Notes: a model not told the origin generated them from the letters alone. 18,154 bases of DNA from Candidatus Heimdallarchaeota archaeon (GCA_029882335.1 JAOUKW010000028.1:1-18154), one strand, 5' to 3'; positions 1-8,573 are shown, numbered from the stretch's first letter. Made by a program: numbers and translations.

Positions 1-4
1 CCAA

Positions 5-1204
5 TTAAACTACTCCTGTTTCCTTTGAAAATTCCGCCCATGCAATCTCATCAGCTATACCAAATTCGAGTCTTGCAACTAATGAACCTAGGTTTTCAGA
101 TAAAGGTCCTAATCTTTGACTCATGATGGCTTGAAGTGCATGTAATGTAGACCCACCCATAGCTTCCGCAGTTCCACCAAGGGTTCTTACAAAAACAGCG
201 AAATTTTCATCTCTTCTTTTAACAAATCTTTCCAAATTTTCAGATAGGTAACCTATTGGAACAATAATAACACCAACTATAGTCATACTTAACCAAAACG
301 GTACTGATAGCATGAGGAGTAAAACTAATGCTAGTGGTAATATTAATCCTAGCATTAGAAAACTAATTAAGTTAAATTTCTCCAAACTTCTATCATTATA
401 TTTGTACATAGTTAAAGGATCTGAAATAAGAGATGTTTTGAATGCCATTAATAATGGTATATTCACTCCAAATAATAAAACTAAATTAGTAATTAATACA
501 TTTAATACATTTCCAGATCCAAATAAAAGACTAATAATTAGGGTAGTTAATGTTACAAATACATAACTAATGTTTACTGCTTGGTATGCCTCACTTAGGA
601 GATCTAGGGAAGATAGCGATCTTTTGTATGAGGAAATATACAGATCAAGTGATGATTTTTGTTCTTTTTTAAAGAAATCTTCTAGTTTTTCACCAGATTC
701 CATCGCTTGAGCAAATCTACTAAGAAAATCGGATAGTATGTCAGATGGAGTTGAACTACTTACAGAAGACAATGCTTCAGGATATCCCAAATTCCAATCT
801 GTTGCTAGAGTACGAACTCTTTTCATTTCCAACGCACCTAAGCCAAATTCTTTTTGTTTTTCACCACTGTATTCAAATAATTGATCTCTGGACGCTTTTG
901 ATGTTGAAATTCCTCCTAAATACGTGATTAGTAATGGTAAGGAATTATTAATTTCAGCTGCTCTCAAAGAGATCTTCATATAAGGGAACATTATACTACT
1001 TACAACAATTAATAAAAATATTATAATAAGAAATACAACTAAATTTGATAGTTGATTTAATCTATTAAGTATTATTACCATTGGAATTACGGCTGTAAGT
1101 GAGGTAATAATTGCAATTATAAGTGATATTCGAATATACTCTGATGCGGTTTTTGTTATTCCTGCTTTAGATAATGATTGCTCAAATTTGTATATTATTT
1201 CCAT
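5..1204 (-). CDS. arlJ: Archaellum membrane platform protein ArlJ (FlaJ), C-terminally truncated
   Basis: ArlJ is the polytopic membrane protein on which the ArlI motor ATPase assembles the archaellum; it is related to type II/IV secretion GspF/TadC proteins. The 399-residue product has hydrophobic segments at about 25-47 and 54-75, a first cytoplasmic T2SSF-type domain (about 85-205), hydrophobic segments at about 213-255, 279-300 and 303-321, and the beginning of a second cytoplasmic domain with the conserved GPLSENL and AWAEFSKETG stretches. ArlJ proteins are usually about 500-560 residues, so roughly the last 150 residues are missing. The TAA at 5-7 falls just after the ETG motif, where the family continues. 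The ATG overlaps the end of arlI by 10 nt, which indicates translational coupling. The identification is firm. The stop is suspect and looks like a frameshift rather than a natural end (see findings). Confidence 0.9.
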   Translation of the reverse strand: MEIIYKFEQSLSKAGITKTASEYIRISLIIAIITSLTAVIPMVIILNRLNQLSNLVVFLIIIFLLIVVSSIMFPYMKISLRAAEINNSLPLLITYLGGISTSKASRDQLFEYSGEKQKEFGLGALEMKRVRTLATDWNLGYPEALSSVSSSTPSDILSDFLSRFAQAMESGEKLEDFFKKEQKSSLDLYISSYKRSLSSLDLLSEAYQAVNISYVFVTLTTLIISLLFGSGNVLNVLITNLVLLFGVNIPLLMAFKTSLISDPLTMYKYNDRSLEKFNLISFLMLGLILPLALVLLLMLSVPFWLSMTIVGVIIVPIGYLSENLERFVKRRDENFAVFVRTLGGTAEAMGGSTLHALQAIMSQRLGPLSENLGSLVARLEFGIADEIAWAEFSKETGVV

Positions 1205-2880
1205 CCCCTCAATCCTTCAGTAACAAATTTCGCAATATTGTCTGGTAACTTCTTTTTTAGTTTGTAATTTTGAAGGAGTTCCCAAACATCATCCCAATGC
1301 ATTACACCGAATTTAATCATCCCTTCAATTATTAATGTTTTGGTCTTGTGTTCTTTGTATAGAATTTTAATGTCTTTTCTTTTAATACCCCTTCTAGGTG
1401 CAATCTTATTTTCAAGTATATGACTTGATTTAAGGAAATTATGGGTATCCGTTTTCGCATCCCAAGAAGCTAACTCCACGAATGAATAATTACCAGTTCT
1501 TTGTGAATAACCAACTAATTCATTGGCTGAAATTAATCTTCTTAACAGTTTTCCATCTGCGGTATGTACCGCATTTTGAATTATTGCTAAATCCAAGAAT
1601 TTAATAAAATGGGGCGGAATATTAATGGGTTCACCTGTCAATCTGTTGATTAAAGATTTAACTGTACCTGCATGAAATGTACTTATGACTGGATGACCCG
1701 TCTGGATTGCTTGAAATGCTGTGTTTCCTTCAGCACCTCTAATTTCTCCAATTATAATATAATTTGGTCTCTGACGGAGACCTGCTTTTAAGAGATCAAA
1801 AGTATCAACAGCTGAACCTGCAGAAGCAGGTCGTGTAACTTCCCTAGCCCAATTAATATGAGGTGGCAGCACCTCTGGTGTATCTTCTATTGATACAATT
1901 TTCGCTGTTGGGTGTATAAACGCAAGACAAGCGTTGAGTAAAGTAGTTTTACCACTCGCAGTCTCCCCAACAATAAACATAGACATTCCATTATCTAATG
2001 CCATCCAAATATATGCAGCAATTTCTGCAGTTAAACCTCTGAAGGATACTAATTGGGAAATTGACAATGGTGTTTCTGAAACCTTTCTAATAGTAAAGTT
2101 GCTTCCTTTTTTTGATAGATCCCTACCATATATTGCATTAAGTCTAGAACCATCAGGAAGAACTGCATCTACTATTGGTGCTGAATGTGTCGCTGGTCTT
2201 CCTGATCTTTCAGTTAATGAGAGTACAAAACGGTCTAATGCTGCCATATTTGCAAATTCAATTGTAGATTGCAAAGATTTGAAAATTTTATGTTCTATAA
2301 AAATTGGAGTTAACCCATTACAACTAATATCTTCAATAAATGTATCAAGAATTAATGGTTGAAGTACACCTAATCCAATTTTATCTCTAATAAAATAATA
2401 ACGAATTCGCTCTTTTACTGCAGGTGATACACCCTTCATTGTAGGTAAAAATTTAGAAAACATATTAGAACTATTTGGAATAATTCTATCTAATAATTTA
2501 TCAAATAATTCTATATGTTCTTTTGATGTTTTTGGTGCCATATCTGAAGATATCAGGATAGTTAATCTTTTCATAACCTCTTCGATAGATTCTTGCACAT
2601 GTTTGGTTAATTCTGGTTCAACTGGATGGTAAATCGTTCGTTTATCTCCGGGAAATACATGAATAAAAACACCCTCACCCACATTATATATTAAATTTGG
2701 TTCTTCAATATCTGCCATTCCTCGATTAAGTGTTTCATAATATTCAGGTAAACTTAACCCATGGTTAATATTTCCAATATACATTTCTAGGTGTGGATTG
2801 GTTTTTATTACATCCAATACTTCTGGTTCTTGTTCCTTTAGATAATGCTTGATTCTTTGTTTCTTTCTAAGACGTTCCAT
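1195..2880 (-). CDS. arlI: Archaellum motor ATPase ArlI (FlaI)
   Basis: ArlI is the cytoplasmic hexameric ATPase that powers both assembly and rotation of the archaellum, and it belongs to the secretion-superfamily ATPases (GspE/PilB/VirB11 type). The 561-residue product is of normal family length. Visible motifs are Walker A GETASGKT (305-312), the Asp box IEDTPE (331-336), Walker B IIIGEIRGAE (375-384) and the His box TGHPVISTFHAG (394-405). The N-terminal part (1-290) is the usual mixed helical domain that precedes the RecA-like core. The ATG at 2880 follows a GGTGA-type Shine-Dalgarno and lies 8 nt after the arlH stop. The 3' end overlaps arlJ. It should work with ArlH and ArlJ, its neighbours on both sides. 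No catalytic motif is missing. Confidence 0.97.
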   Translation of the reverse strand: MERLRKKQRIKHYLKEQEPEVLDVIKTNPHLEMYIGNINHGLSLPEYYETLNRGMADIEEPNLIYNVGEGVFIHVFPGDKRTIYHPVEPELTKHVQESIEEVMKRLTILISSDMAPKTSKEHIELFDKLLDRIIPNSSNMFSKFLPTMKGVSPAVKERIRYYFIRDKIGLGVLQPLILDTFIEDISCNGLTPIFIEHKIFKSLQSTIEFANMAALDRFVLSLTERSGRPATHSAPIVDAVLPDGSRLNAIYGRDLSKKGSNFTIRKVSETPLSISQLVSFRGLTAEIAAYIWMALDNGMSMFIVGETASGKTTLLNACLAFIHPTAKIVSIEDTPEVLPPHINWAREVTRPASAGSAVDTFDLLKAGLRQRPNYIIIGEIRGAEGNTAFQAIQTGHPVISTFHAGTVKSLINRLTGEPINIPPHFIKFLDLAIIQNAVHTADGKLLRRLISANELVGYSQRTGNYSFVELASWDAKTDTHNFLKSSHILENKIAPRRGIKRKDIKILYKEHKTKTLIIEGMIKFGVMHWDDVWELLQNYKLKKKLPDNIAKFVTEGLRGWK

Positions 2881-2888
2881 TGCATCAC

Positions 2889-3629
2889 CTATGCTGTAGA
2901 TACTGCAGATACTCTGATTCCAAATGCAGGATCAACTAAAATTGGTATTCTCTCTGAAACCAACTCTCCAGTGGATCTAAACTTATTTACATTGACTATC
3001 CTATTTAATGATCCACTCCCTTCATCAATTACAAATTTTATGTCAAGATATACATCAAATAAATTGGTTAATTGATCTAATTTGTTTTCTTCCATAAAAA
3101 ATGATGGAAATACAAGAACCACATTTGAATCATTTCTTAGTATTTGTCTCATTTCAACAAAGAACTCTCTAAATTTGGTTAATGATAGTCCTTGTGTGAA
3201 AAAATCTACAGTATCTACTATTATCAATTCATGTTTTGATGCATTTAATAAGGTTATCAGCTTCGGAAAGATGATGTCTGTATTCTGTTTTACCTTTCCT
3301 TTAGTTGTAATTGTTGGTATAATTGTAAACTTGTCATCTAAAAAATATTTATATGGTTCCCAACTAAGTGATTTCATATTTTTTAGCATTCCATCTATTG
3401 TTTGTTCTGTATTTACATACAATACTCTTTTATTTTGTTCTAACGCTCCCATTGCGAATTGTTGAACAAGTGTTGATTTTCCAGAAGCATTTTCTCCAGA
3501 AATTAAAATTAATGATCCCCATGGTATTCCTCCACCAAGGTTGGAATCTAACCCCTCATTACCTAATGACATTATTTTTGATAGCTTGGTTATAACTTCT
3601 TCCAATAAGTTTTCATCATCATCCATCAT
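2889..3629 (-). CDS. arlH: Archaellum RecA-like ATP-binding protein ArlH (FlaH)
   Basis: ArlH is a KaiC/RecA-fold protein that binds ATP, forms a ring and regulates ArlI within the motor. With the start chosen here the product has 246 residues. Walker A GENASGKS is at about 45-52 and the Walker-B-like LIIVDT at about 135-140. The open frame continues to an ATG at 3656, but I chose the ATG at 3629. It is preceded by a strong AGGAGGT (3645-3639) at 9-nt spacing, forms an ATGA overlap with the arlF stop, and gives the usual family length. The longer version would add only nine residues rich in Gly and Asn. It sits between arlF and arlI as in other archaellum operons. Confidence 0.93.
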   Translation of the reverse strand: MMDDDENLLEEVITKLSKIMSLGNEGLDSNLGGGIPWGSLILISGENASGKSTLVQQFAMGALEQNKRVLYVNTEQTIDGMLKNMKSLSWEPYKYFLDDKFTIIPTITTKGKVKQNTDIIFPKLITLLNASKHELIIVDTVDFFTQGLSLTKFREFFVEMRQILRNDSNVVLVFPSFFMEENKLDQLTNLFDVYLDIKFVIDEGSGSLNRIVNVNKFRSTGELVSERIPILVDPAFGIRVSAVSTA

Positions 3630-4174
3630 ATTATTATTACCTCCTGATATCCCCAACCATATAAATTGTAAATTGAAAACGTATAAGTACCTGATACAGG
3701 GTCTATTGTTGAAGTAGTGATCCAGAGATATATATTAAGAAATTCTCCTGGATTCCACATATCGGGATCAATTATATCTGTACTAATTGTATAATTCCAA
3801 AAGTTTCCTGCAGCTATTATGTCGTTACTTTGTCCATAAGGGAATTTTGTATCATACAAATATGTAGAATTATCACATAGAATTGCTAATGAAGAAAACA
3901 AATCAAATTCAAATATACTGTGCTGTTTGACTTTTCCGGAATTTTTAATGGTGATATTGAATAAATGAAATACTAATGATGGGTATTGTGTATAATTTAC
4001 ACCATTAATTGTATATTCACTATTATCATAGTTATATTCCATATCATCAAATTCATCTTCGATCTCTCTATTATTGATTTCAATTTCTAGTAATAAAGTA
4101 GCAGAAATAACTAAATTCGTTATTAATGCCACTGAAATGATTGCATAACTCAAACTTTGCTGCATAGTATTCAC
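3626..4174 (-). CDS. arlF: Archaellum stator-type protein, ArlF-like
   Basis: The 182-residue product has one N-terminal transmembrane helix (about 7-31) followed by an extracytoplasmic beta-rich domain containing FNITIKNSG and MWNPGEFLNIYLW. This is the architecture of ArlF/ArlG, which form the pseudoperiplasmic stator that binds the S-layer. The start is a GTG at 4174 that overlaps the arlG stop as GTGA; an ATG at 4165 is a possible alternative. The 3' end overlaps arlH. I assign ArlF rather than ArlG because the upstream neighbour fits ArlG better and because crenarchaeal operons have the order G-F-H-I-J. Sequence divergence is high, so the F versus G label is less certain than membership in this pair. 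Confidence 0.7.
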   Translation of the reverse strand: MNTMQQSLSYAIISVALITNLVISATLLLEIEINNREIEDEFDDMEYNYDNSEYTINGVNYTQYPSLVFHLFNITIKNSGKVKQHSIFEFDLFSSLAILCDNSTYLYDTKFPYGQSNDIIAAGNFWNYTISTDIIDPDMWNPGEFLNIYLWITTSTIDPVSGTYTFSIYNLYGWGYQEVIII

Positions 4175-4647
4175 AACGAAAATAAATACTCATCCTGAGT
4201 AACACCATTGTCTGCAACAACTACTATTTTATGCAGACCAGTTCCGATTGTATCTCCGAAAGGAAGGATTAATCCTATTACCACGGTCTCCTGAATTTTC
4301 CATTCACCTTCATTATTATCGAATCTTGTGAAATTATAGGCATGTTCTGTTGATACACCATCATAATATGCAATATTTCCGTCAAAAAACAAACTGAGCC
4401 TCATGAGATTTCCAAGCTCTCTTTCACCAGTGTTTTTAATAAATATATTAAATTCAGTTGATGTGGATTCAATATAGCCAATCTCTAAGATATTTAATTT
4501 AGACATGATGATATCTGATTGTGATTGACTTTTTAGGTCATATGAGTCTGAAATTACAACAACTGAAACTGAAATTGCTCCAACAATCATCATAGCTAAA
4601 CTTATCGATGTGATGGTATGAATTGAAGTAGAAATTGATTCACTCAT
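4171..4647 (-). CDS. arlG: Archaellum stator-type protein, ArlG-like
   Basis: The 158-residue product has an N-terminal transmembrane helix (about 13-33), a short linker with SQSDIIMSKLNILEIG, and a beta-sandwich domain with FNIFIKNTGERELGN followed by a FFDGN turn. The linker and the IKNTG strand resemble ArlG, which forms a filament-like stator element with ArlF outside the membrane. The ATG at 4647 has a GGAGG Shine-Dalgarno at 9-nt spacing and lies 4 nt after the preceding stop. It overlaps the arlF-like gene at its 3' end. The F/G assignment rests on the linker pattern and gene order, not on a profile search. Confidence 0.7.
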   Translation of the reverse strand: MSESISTSIHTITSISLAMMIVGAISVSVVVISDSYDLKSQSQSDIIMSKLNILEIGYIESTSTEFNIFIKNTGERELGNLMRLSLFFDGNIAYYDGVSTEHAYNFTRFDNNEGEWKIQETVVIGLILPFGDTIGTGLHKIVVVADNGVTQDEYLFSL

Positions 4648-4651
4648 TTAA

Positions 4652-5209
4652 TCAGTCCTCCACAGCATTTAGTATTCTAATGAATATCTGATATATCTCA
4701 TCTAATTCTAATTGACTTAAAGTGCTTAGCAATCCCAATTCCCATGGATTATAATTATAATATCTAATTATTACCAATCTGAGGATCTCTATCAGTTTTA
4801 ATTTTGTCAGTTTTAACTGGTGTTTTGTACTTGAGTCTAATTCATTACTATTAATGACTGCTAACATGAAATTTGAGTTTACTTTAACTAGTGAAATCGA
4901 TTTTTCAGTTTTCAGTATTAAATCAAATTCATCTAATTGTTTATTTATAACTTCTAAATTCGATACAACTTCTCTTGAGGAAGTCTGATGTGGGTTTCTA
5001 AATTTTTTATTGGTTTTTAAAAATGAAATAATATCCAATAATATTGTACTTAGATCTGAATTATACTTTTTTGTTTTGGTTTTCACATTAGATGAATCTA
5101 CTTTATCAAAATCAATGAAAGGTGAGGAATTTTCATATTCCCTTATTTTGGCATTTATGGCCTCTTGTTCCAAATTATTTATTGCATCATCTAATGGAAC
5201 TGGTTGAAT
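4652..5209 (-). CDS. Unrecognised soluble protein, first gene of the arl accessory operon
   Basis: I do not recognise this protein. It is hydrophilic in its first half and helical, with a Leu/Ile-rich C-terminal half containing YYNYNPWELGLLSTLSQLELDEIY. It has no signal or membrane segment. It occupies the position held by ArlX in Crenarchaeota or ArlC/D/E in Euryarchaeota, but ArlX has a membrane anchor and I cannot find a clear FlaD/E-type domain. The start is unusual. There is no in-frame ATG or GTG. TTG at 5173 has no ribosome binding site, whereas an AGGAGG (5222-5217) lies 7 nt before an in-frame ATT at 5209. I use ATT, giving 185 residues; TTG would give 173. It ends 4 nt before arlG, so it is cotranscribed with the motor genes. 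Confidence 0.6.
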   Translation of the reverse strand: MQPVPLDDAINNLEQEAINAKIREYENSSPFIDFDKVDSSNVKTKTKKYNSDLSTILLDIISFLKTNKKFRNPHQTSSREVVSNLEVINKQLDEFDLILKTEKSISLVKVNSNFMLAVINSNELDSSTKHQLKLTKLKLIEILRLVIIRYYNYNPWELGLLSTLSQLELDEIYQIFIRILNAVED

Positions 5210-5258
5210 AACACTTCCTCCTGAAACCTTATGTTATTCATATATTAATGAGATGAAT

Positions 5259-5269
5259 CTATTTAAAAG
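5259..5269 (-). promoter_or_regulatory. Candidate TATA box for the arl accessory operon
   Basis: On the minus strand the element reads CTTTTAAATAG. Transcription would be expected to begin around 5237, leaving about 15 nt before the AGGAGG at 5222-5217. It lies in the 200-nt gap after arlB, so the motor genes probably have a promoter separate from the archaellin. Motif recognition only. Confidence 0.45.
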
Positions 5270-5411
5270 TTATTGTGAGATTTGTAAGTATAAATAATTA
5301 AATTACTGGTTTCGTACAATTCTTATAATAGTAGTTACTTTTATCTTGCAATCTATATTTTATAAAAATGATATCTGATTTTATTTGTAATAATTGAAAA
5401 GTGAGGTTAAA

Positions 5412-6092
5412 TTATAAATCATTTACTTCGTCAATGATAGTAGGGGTGGTTCTGGTTAAAGTTAATTCATTTCCGATACTGGGGATTATATCGACAGAAA
5501 ACTGTGTGGAAACATCTAATTCACTTCCAGAGAATAATAATACAAATTCAAACTGTTCACCTTCTGCGAGAACTAAATTTCCATCTCCACGAATTTCTCT
5601 TAAACCATATTGGTATACATTAGGTGACAATCCATTGGTAACGAGTGTTGCATATGCATCATTTAAAGAGGCGTTATATGTTAAGATTTGGGAAATGGAA
5701 GATGTTTGGAATTCTACTGTTATTGCATTACTTCCAAGATCTATTGCTCCTGATGCAGTTGCGGAAAGTTGAACTTTTATGAGTAACATATCTATTTGTT
5801 GATTTTGACCTGCTGCTTGTGCTGAATTATTATAAACATCTAAACCAACTATACTACCGACAATTTCAAGAGCACTTGATGATTGTTCTTGAGCTCGATT
5901 CCCTGTATCTCTGGTACTTGATATGAAATCACTTCCCAAATTCAATACGACAAAAGCTATCGAGCTTGCCACAATAACAAAAGCAATTAAAATAATTGCT
6001 GATGTTAATCCTGATTCAGCCCTTCTATATTTTCTTACTAGGGAAATTGGAGCTGATTTTTGCTTACTGTTCTTATCAGAGGTATTAACCAT
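5412..6092 (-). CDS. arlB: Archaellin, major archaellum filament protein ArlB
   Basis: The 226-residue product has a class III (type IV pilin-like) signal peptide: a basic stretch VRKYRRAESG, then the hydrophobic helix beginning LTSAIILIAFVIVASSIAFV. By family precedent the prearchaellin peptidase (ArlK/PibD) would cut after Gly28, leaving a mature subunit of about 198 residues whose helix packs into the filament core. The rest is a beta-rich outer domain rich in Ser, Asn and Thr, as in archaellins; NNS and NAS are potential N-glycosylation sequons. It is the only archaellin in the window, and no second copy follows it. The ATG at 6092 lies about 30 nt from a TATA-like element and has no Shine-Dalgarno, so the mRNA is probably leaderless. 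About 200 nt separate it from the accessory genes. Confidence 0.88.
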   Translation of the reverse strand: MVNTSDKNSKQKSAPISLVRKYRRAESGLTSAIILIAFVIVASSIAFVVLNLGSDFISSTRDTGNRAQEQSSSALEIVGSIVGLDVYNNSAQAAGQNQQIDMLLIKVQLSATASGAIDLGSNAITVEFQTSSISQILTYNASLNDAYATLVTNGLSPNVYQYGLREIRGDGNLVLAEGEQFEFVLLFSGSELDVSTQFSVDIIPSIGNELTLTRTTPTIIDEVNDL

Positions 6093-6116
6093 TGTAGCTA
6101 ATAATAAGGCACTGAA

Positions 6117-6127
6117 TATATTTAAAC
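6117..6127 (-). promoter_or_regulatory. Candidate TATA box of arlB
   Basis: The minus strand reads GTTTAAATATA about 30 nt before the arlB ATG. The predicted transcript start is within a few bases of the ATG, which suits a leaderless, highly expressed archaellin mRNA. The remainder of 6128-6333, between arlB and the divergent gene, shows only AT-rich sequence. Confidence 0.55.
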
Positions 6128-6348
6128 ATATTGATTTTTTTAAACGAATAATTAATAATGTTTGATAATTAATATTCTCAATTCCTTTCTTTTCAAAAAA
6201 TCTTGTATTAAGCCCTGTATAGTTAAATAACAGCTATATTATTTTTTATTATTCATTATTATGATAGAAACAGAATTAAACTAGCTGAAATAACAGGTTC
6301 TTCATTTTTTACCGATGGTTTTATTATAGACGAATGATATATAATTCA

Positions 6349-6954
6349 ATGATGAATGATGTTACCACACTTGTAAATGGTATTCAGGAGCTTCAAGTTA
6401 AATTAAGCAAGTTGCAAAGTGATTTTACAAATACAATGAATCAATACCAAAGAGCATTTTTTGACATTGAAAATCATTTAAAAAATTTATATGATGTCTC
6501 TTCACAATTACAAAAGGTTGATATTCGCTCTAACCAAGCTTCATATGGTAGTGCAATCAATAATAGAAATCAAATCGATGAGACAAAAATAACACAAGGG
6601 TCTGATTCCATCGATGCAACTAATTCTAATTTAATACATTCAGAAAGTACTTCAAAATTTGTTAAAATTGATTTATCTCCATCAAAAACACCAACTCCAA
6701 ATCCAAATGAAAAACATAGATCCGGACGTAAATATTCTTCAATCATTACTGATATCTCGGTAAACGAAAAATTATTTGATGACATACGAACAATTGTAAT
6801 AGATGTATTAAAACATGGAAAAAACACCTTCAATGATGAAGAAGAAAAAATCATAGAAAAATATAGATTTATTTTTGATCATCCGCAATTTTGGTTAAAA
6901 CAACTGATAGAGGAGAAAAAGAGAGCTGTAGAATTTAAACAAATGATATCATGA
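6349..6954 (+). CDS. Unrecognised protein with N-terminal coiled coil
   Basis: I cannot assign this protein. The first 50 or so residues form a probable coiled coil with regular Leu/Ile/Val spacing (LVNGIQELQVKLSKLQSDF). Residues about 60-125 are a polar, low-complexity linker ending in a Pro/Lys-rich patch (SPSKTPTPNPNEK). The last 75 residues are charged and helical with FDHPQFWLKQLIEEKK. There is no membrane segment. An ATG at 6334 is in frame, but a TATA-like TTTTATTATA (6319-6328) is centred 25 nt before the ATG at 6349, favouring the shorter, leaderless start (201 residues). It is divergent from arlB. A cytoplasmic accessory role near the archaellum motor is possible, since ArlC/D/E-type proteins also have coiled coils, but there is no motif to support it. 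Confidence 0.6.
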   Translation: MMNDVTTLVNGIQELQVKLSKLQSDFTNTMNQYQRAFFDIENHLKNLYDVSSQLQKVDIRSNQASYGSAINNRNQIDETKITQGSDSIDATNSNLIHSESTSKFVKIDLSPSKTPTPNPNEKHRSGRKYSSIITDISVNEKLFDDIRTIVIDVLKHGKNTFNDEEEKIIEKYRFIFDHPQFWLKQLIEEKKRAVEFKQMIS

Positions 6955-6996
6955 GTAATCACTTAATATTAAAATTTGTTTGTAATCTGACATTAA

Positions 6997-7007
6997 TTTT
7001 TTTTTTT
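6997..7007 (+). terminator. Oligo-T terminator
   Basis: An unbroken run of 11 T lies 42 nt after the stop of the coiled-coil gene and just before the next promoter. Archaeal RNA polymerase terminates at such T-runs without needing a hairpin. Confidence 0.6.
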
Positions 7008-7018
7008 AAACAAAGGCA

Positions 7019-7027
7019 TTTATAATA
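7019..7027 (+). promoter_or_regulatory. Candidate TATA box of the surface-protein gene
   Basis: TTTATAATA is centred about 24 nt before the ATG at 7047. There is no Shine-Dalgarno, so a leaderless transcript is likely. Confidence 0.5.
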
Positions 7028-7046
7028 TAAGTAACATATTCAGTCA

Positions 7047-8573
7047 ATGAAAAAATTTATCTTTATGAGTATACTATTTATTAGTATGACTTTTGTGACT
7101 CAAAACGCAATCTCAACACCAGGGGATAGTCCATCTGATCCATTAGTTGCTAATTTCGGTTTGAATAATGGATATTTAGACAATTCTACTGATGAGGAAT
7201 ACTTCTTATTTAATGACGTCGGAACCTATTCATTTTCTATCAATGGTCCCATTGGAACTGATTTTGATATTGAAATCTATGATATAAATTTCGTTTATAT
7301 TACAGGTGCATATAGTAATGATTACCCAGATACTGTGTATGCAAACTCTGAAAATGGATTTATTATAGTGGTTTATTCATTTTATTCTGGTTATGGTTCA
7401 TTTTCTATTGAAATAGGCTATGGACCTGATAGAATGGAATATTTTGATGGTTTTTCAGTAGGTGATACATTTGAATGGACTTTAACAGAAAATGATGCAG
7501 GAACGTATAGTTATGATTCACATACTGTCAGCATATATAATACACCTGTTATTGATTACTTTGGTACCGAGGATGATTTATTTATAGTCAATCCATCAAC
7601 TTCTAGTTTTATAACAGACAAAGTAGGGCTTGTCATACTACCAAAAACAATATATTATACCGATGGATCTTCAATTTCTCAATTTCATGATATATTTTTT
7701 GAGTTTGTTGCACCTGCCAACGATTTTTCATCGACAGCAACATCTTGTGGCAATTCAAATTGTGAATTTTTTGGAACTACATTTCAGGGAGAGGAATTAC
7801 AGTTGATTTATGATCAAACTACTTTTGTGTTGACATATTATTATTCTTCATATAATAATGGTACTCATTTGAGGGAAATAGAAGTAGTATTAGAAACAGA
7901 CCTCGGTGTATATAGCTCTCTCTCAGTAACTCTCTATTATTACACCGGATTTCAACAGGGTGATTTCTATGAATGGGATGTAGTTGCAGTTGATAACACC
8001 GGACCTGATACATCAATTACTGGTGTTCGGGTTGATATATTGGTTGGTAGTCCTGTTAATACACCTACAATCCAAGAGGATTTATTCCGAATGACGTTCA
8101 CTGGTTCTTCTGGAGGATCCTCTGTAGTGGAAATTCCATCACTTTTTATTCTTCCAACTCGTGTTACAGAAGAAAATGGTACTTCGTACACTTTTGCTGA
8201 AATAGTTCAATTATATTTAGATAATCTAGTTTTTGATATTCAAGGTGGAAGTAGTGTTGTCTGCAATACTTCAAATTGTACGTACTCCTTATCCTTTGAC
8301 AACCAAGAAGGTAATCTTGATTTAGAATTGAATTACGATATAACAACAGGATTACTTCTATCTTATACTTTTAGATATGATGATTATGTTTATGATGAAT
8401 GGACTGAGGTTTCAGTCGTGTTAATTACTCCTTTACCTGGTAATAGCAATAGTACAAATAATGATAGCTCTTCTGATGCTAGTCCATTTAATCTTCCAGT
8501 CAATATAACTGGCCTCTTTTTCTTCTTAATAGCTATTCCTGTATTGAAAATAATTAAGAAAGAGAAAAATTAA
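7047..8573 (+). CDS. Secreted, C-terminally anchored surface protein with two tandem repeats
   Basis: The 508-residue product begins with a Sec signal peptide (1 to about 23) and ends with a Ser/Asn-rich linker (465-480), a hydrophobic helix (about 487-502) and the basic tail KIIKKEKN, so it should stand on the outer face of the membrane. Residues about 30-127 form a beta-rich domain reminiscent of bacterial pre-peptidase C-terminal domains. Two related repeats follow, about 137-284 and 304-459. Both open with GD.(F/Y)EW, share an ILP(K/T) strand, and carry a C..SNC pair (C234/C239 and C406/C411) that could form small disulfide loops. There is no catalytic motif. The ligand is unknown. It is flanked by a T-run terminator upstream and a long intergenic region downstream, so it is probably monocistronic. 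Confidence 0.8.
   Translation: MKKFIFMSILFISMTFVTQNAISTPGDSPSDPLVANFGLNNGYLDNSTDEEYFLFNDVGTYSFSINGPIGTDFDIEIYDINFVYITGAYSNDYPDTVYANSENGFIIVVYSFYSGYGSFSIEIGYGPDRMEYFDGFSVGDTFEWTLTENDAGTYSYDSHTVSIYNTPVIDYFGTEDDLFIVNPSTSSFITDKVGLVILPKTIYYTDGSSISQFHDIFFEFVAPANDFSSTATSCGNSNCEFFGTTFQGEELQLIYDQTTFVLTYYYSSYNNGTHLREIEVVLETDLGVYSSLSVTLYYYTGFQQGDFYEWDVVAVDNTGPDTSITGVRVDILVGSPVNTPTIQEDLFRMTFTGSSGGSSVVEIPSLFILPTRVTEENGTSYTFAEIVQLYLDNLVFDIQGGSSVVCNTSNCTYSLSFDNQEGNLDLELNYDITTGLLLSYTFRYDDYVYDEWTEVSVVLITPLPGNSNSTNNDSSSDASPFNLPVNITGLFFFLIAIPVLKIIKKEKN

Noticed and set aside
1934..2362. 142-codon plus-strand ORF inside arlI
   Set aside because: It lies antisense to conserved ATPase motifs and is a shadow of that gene.
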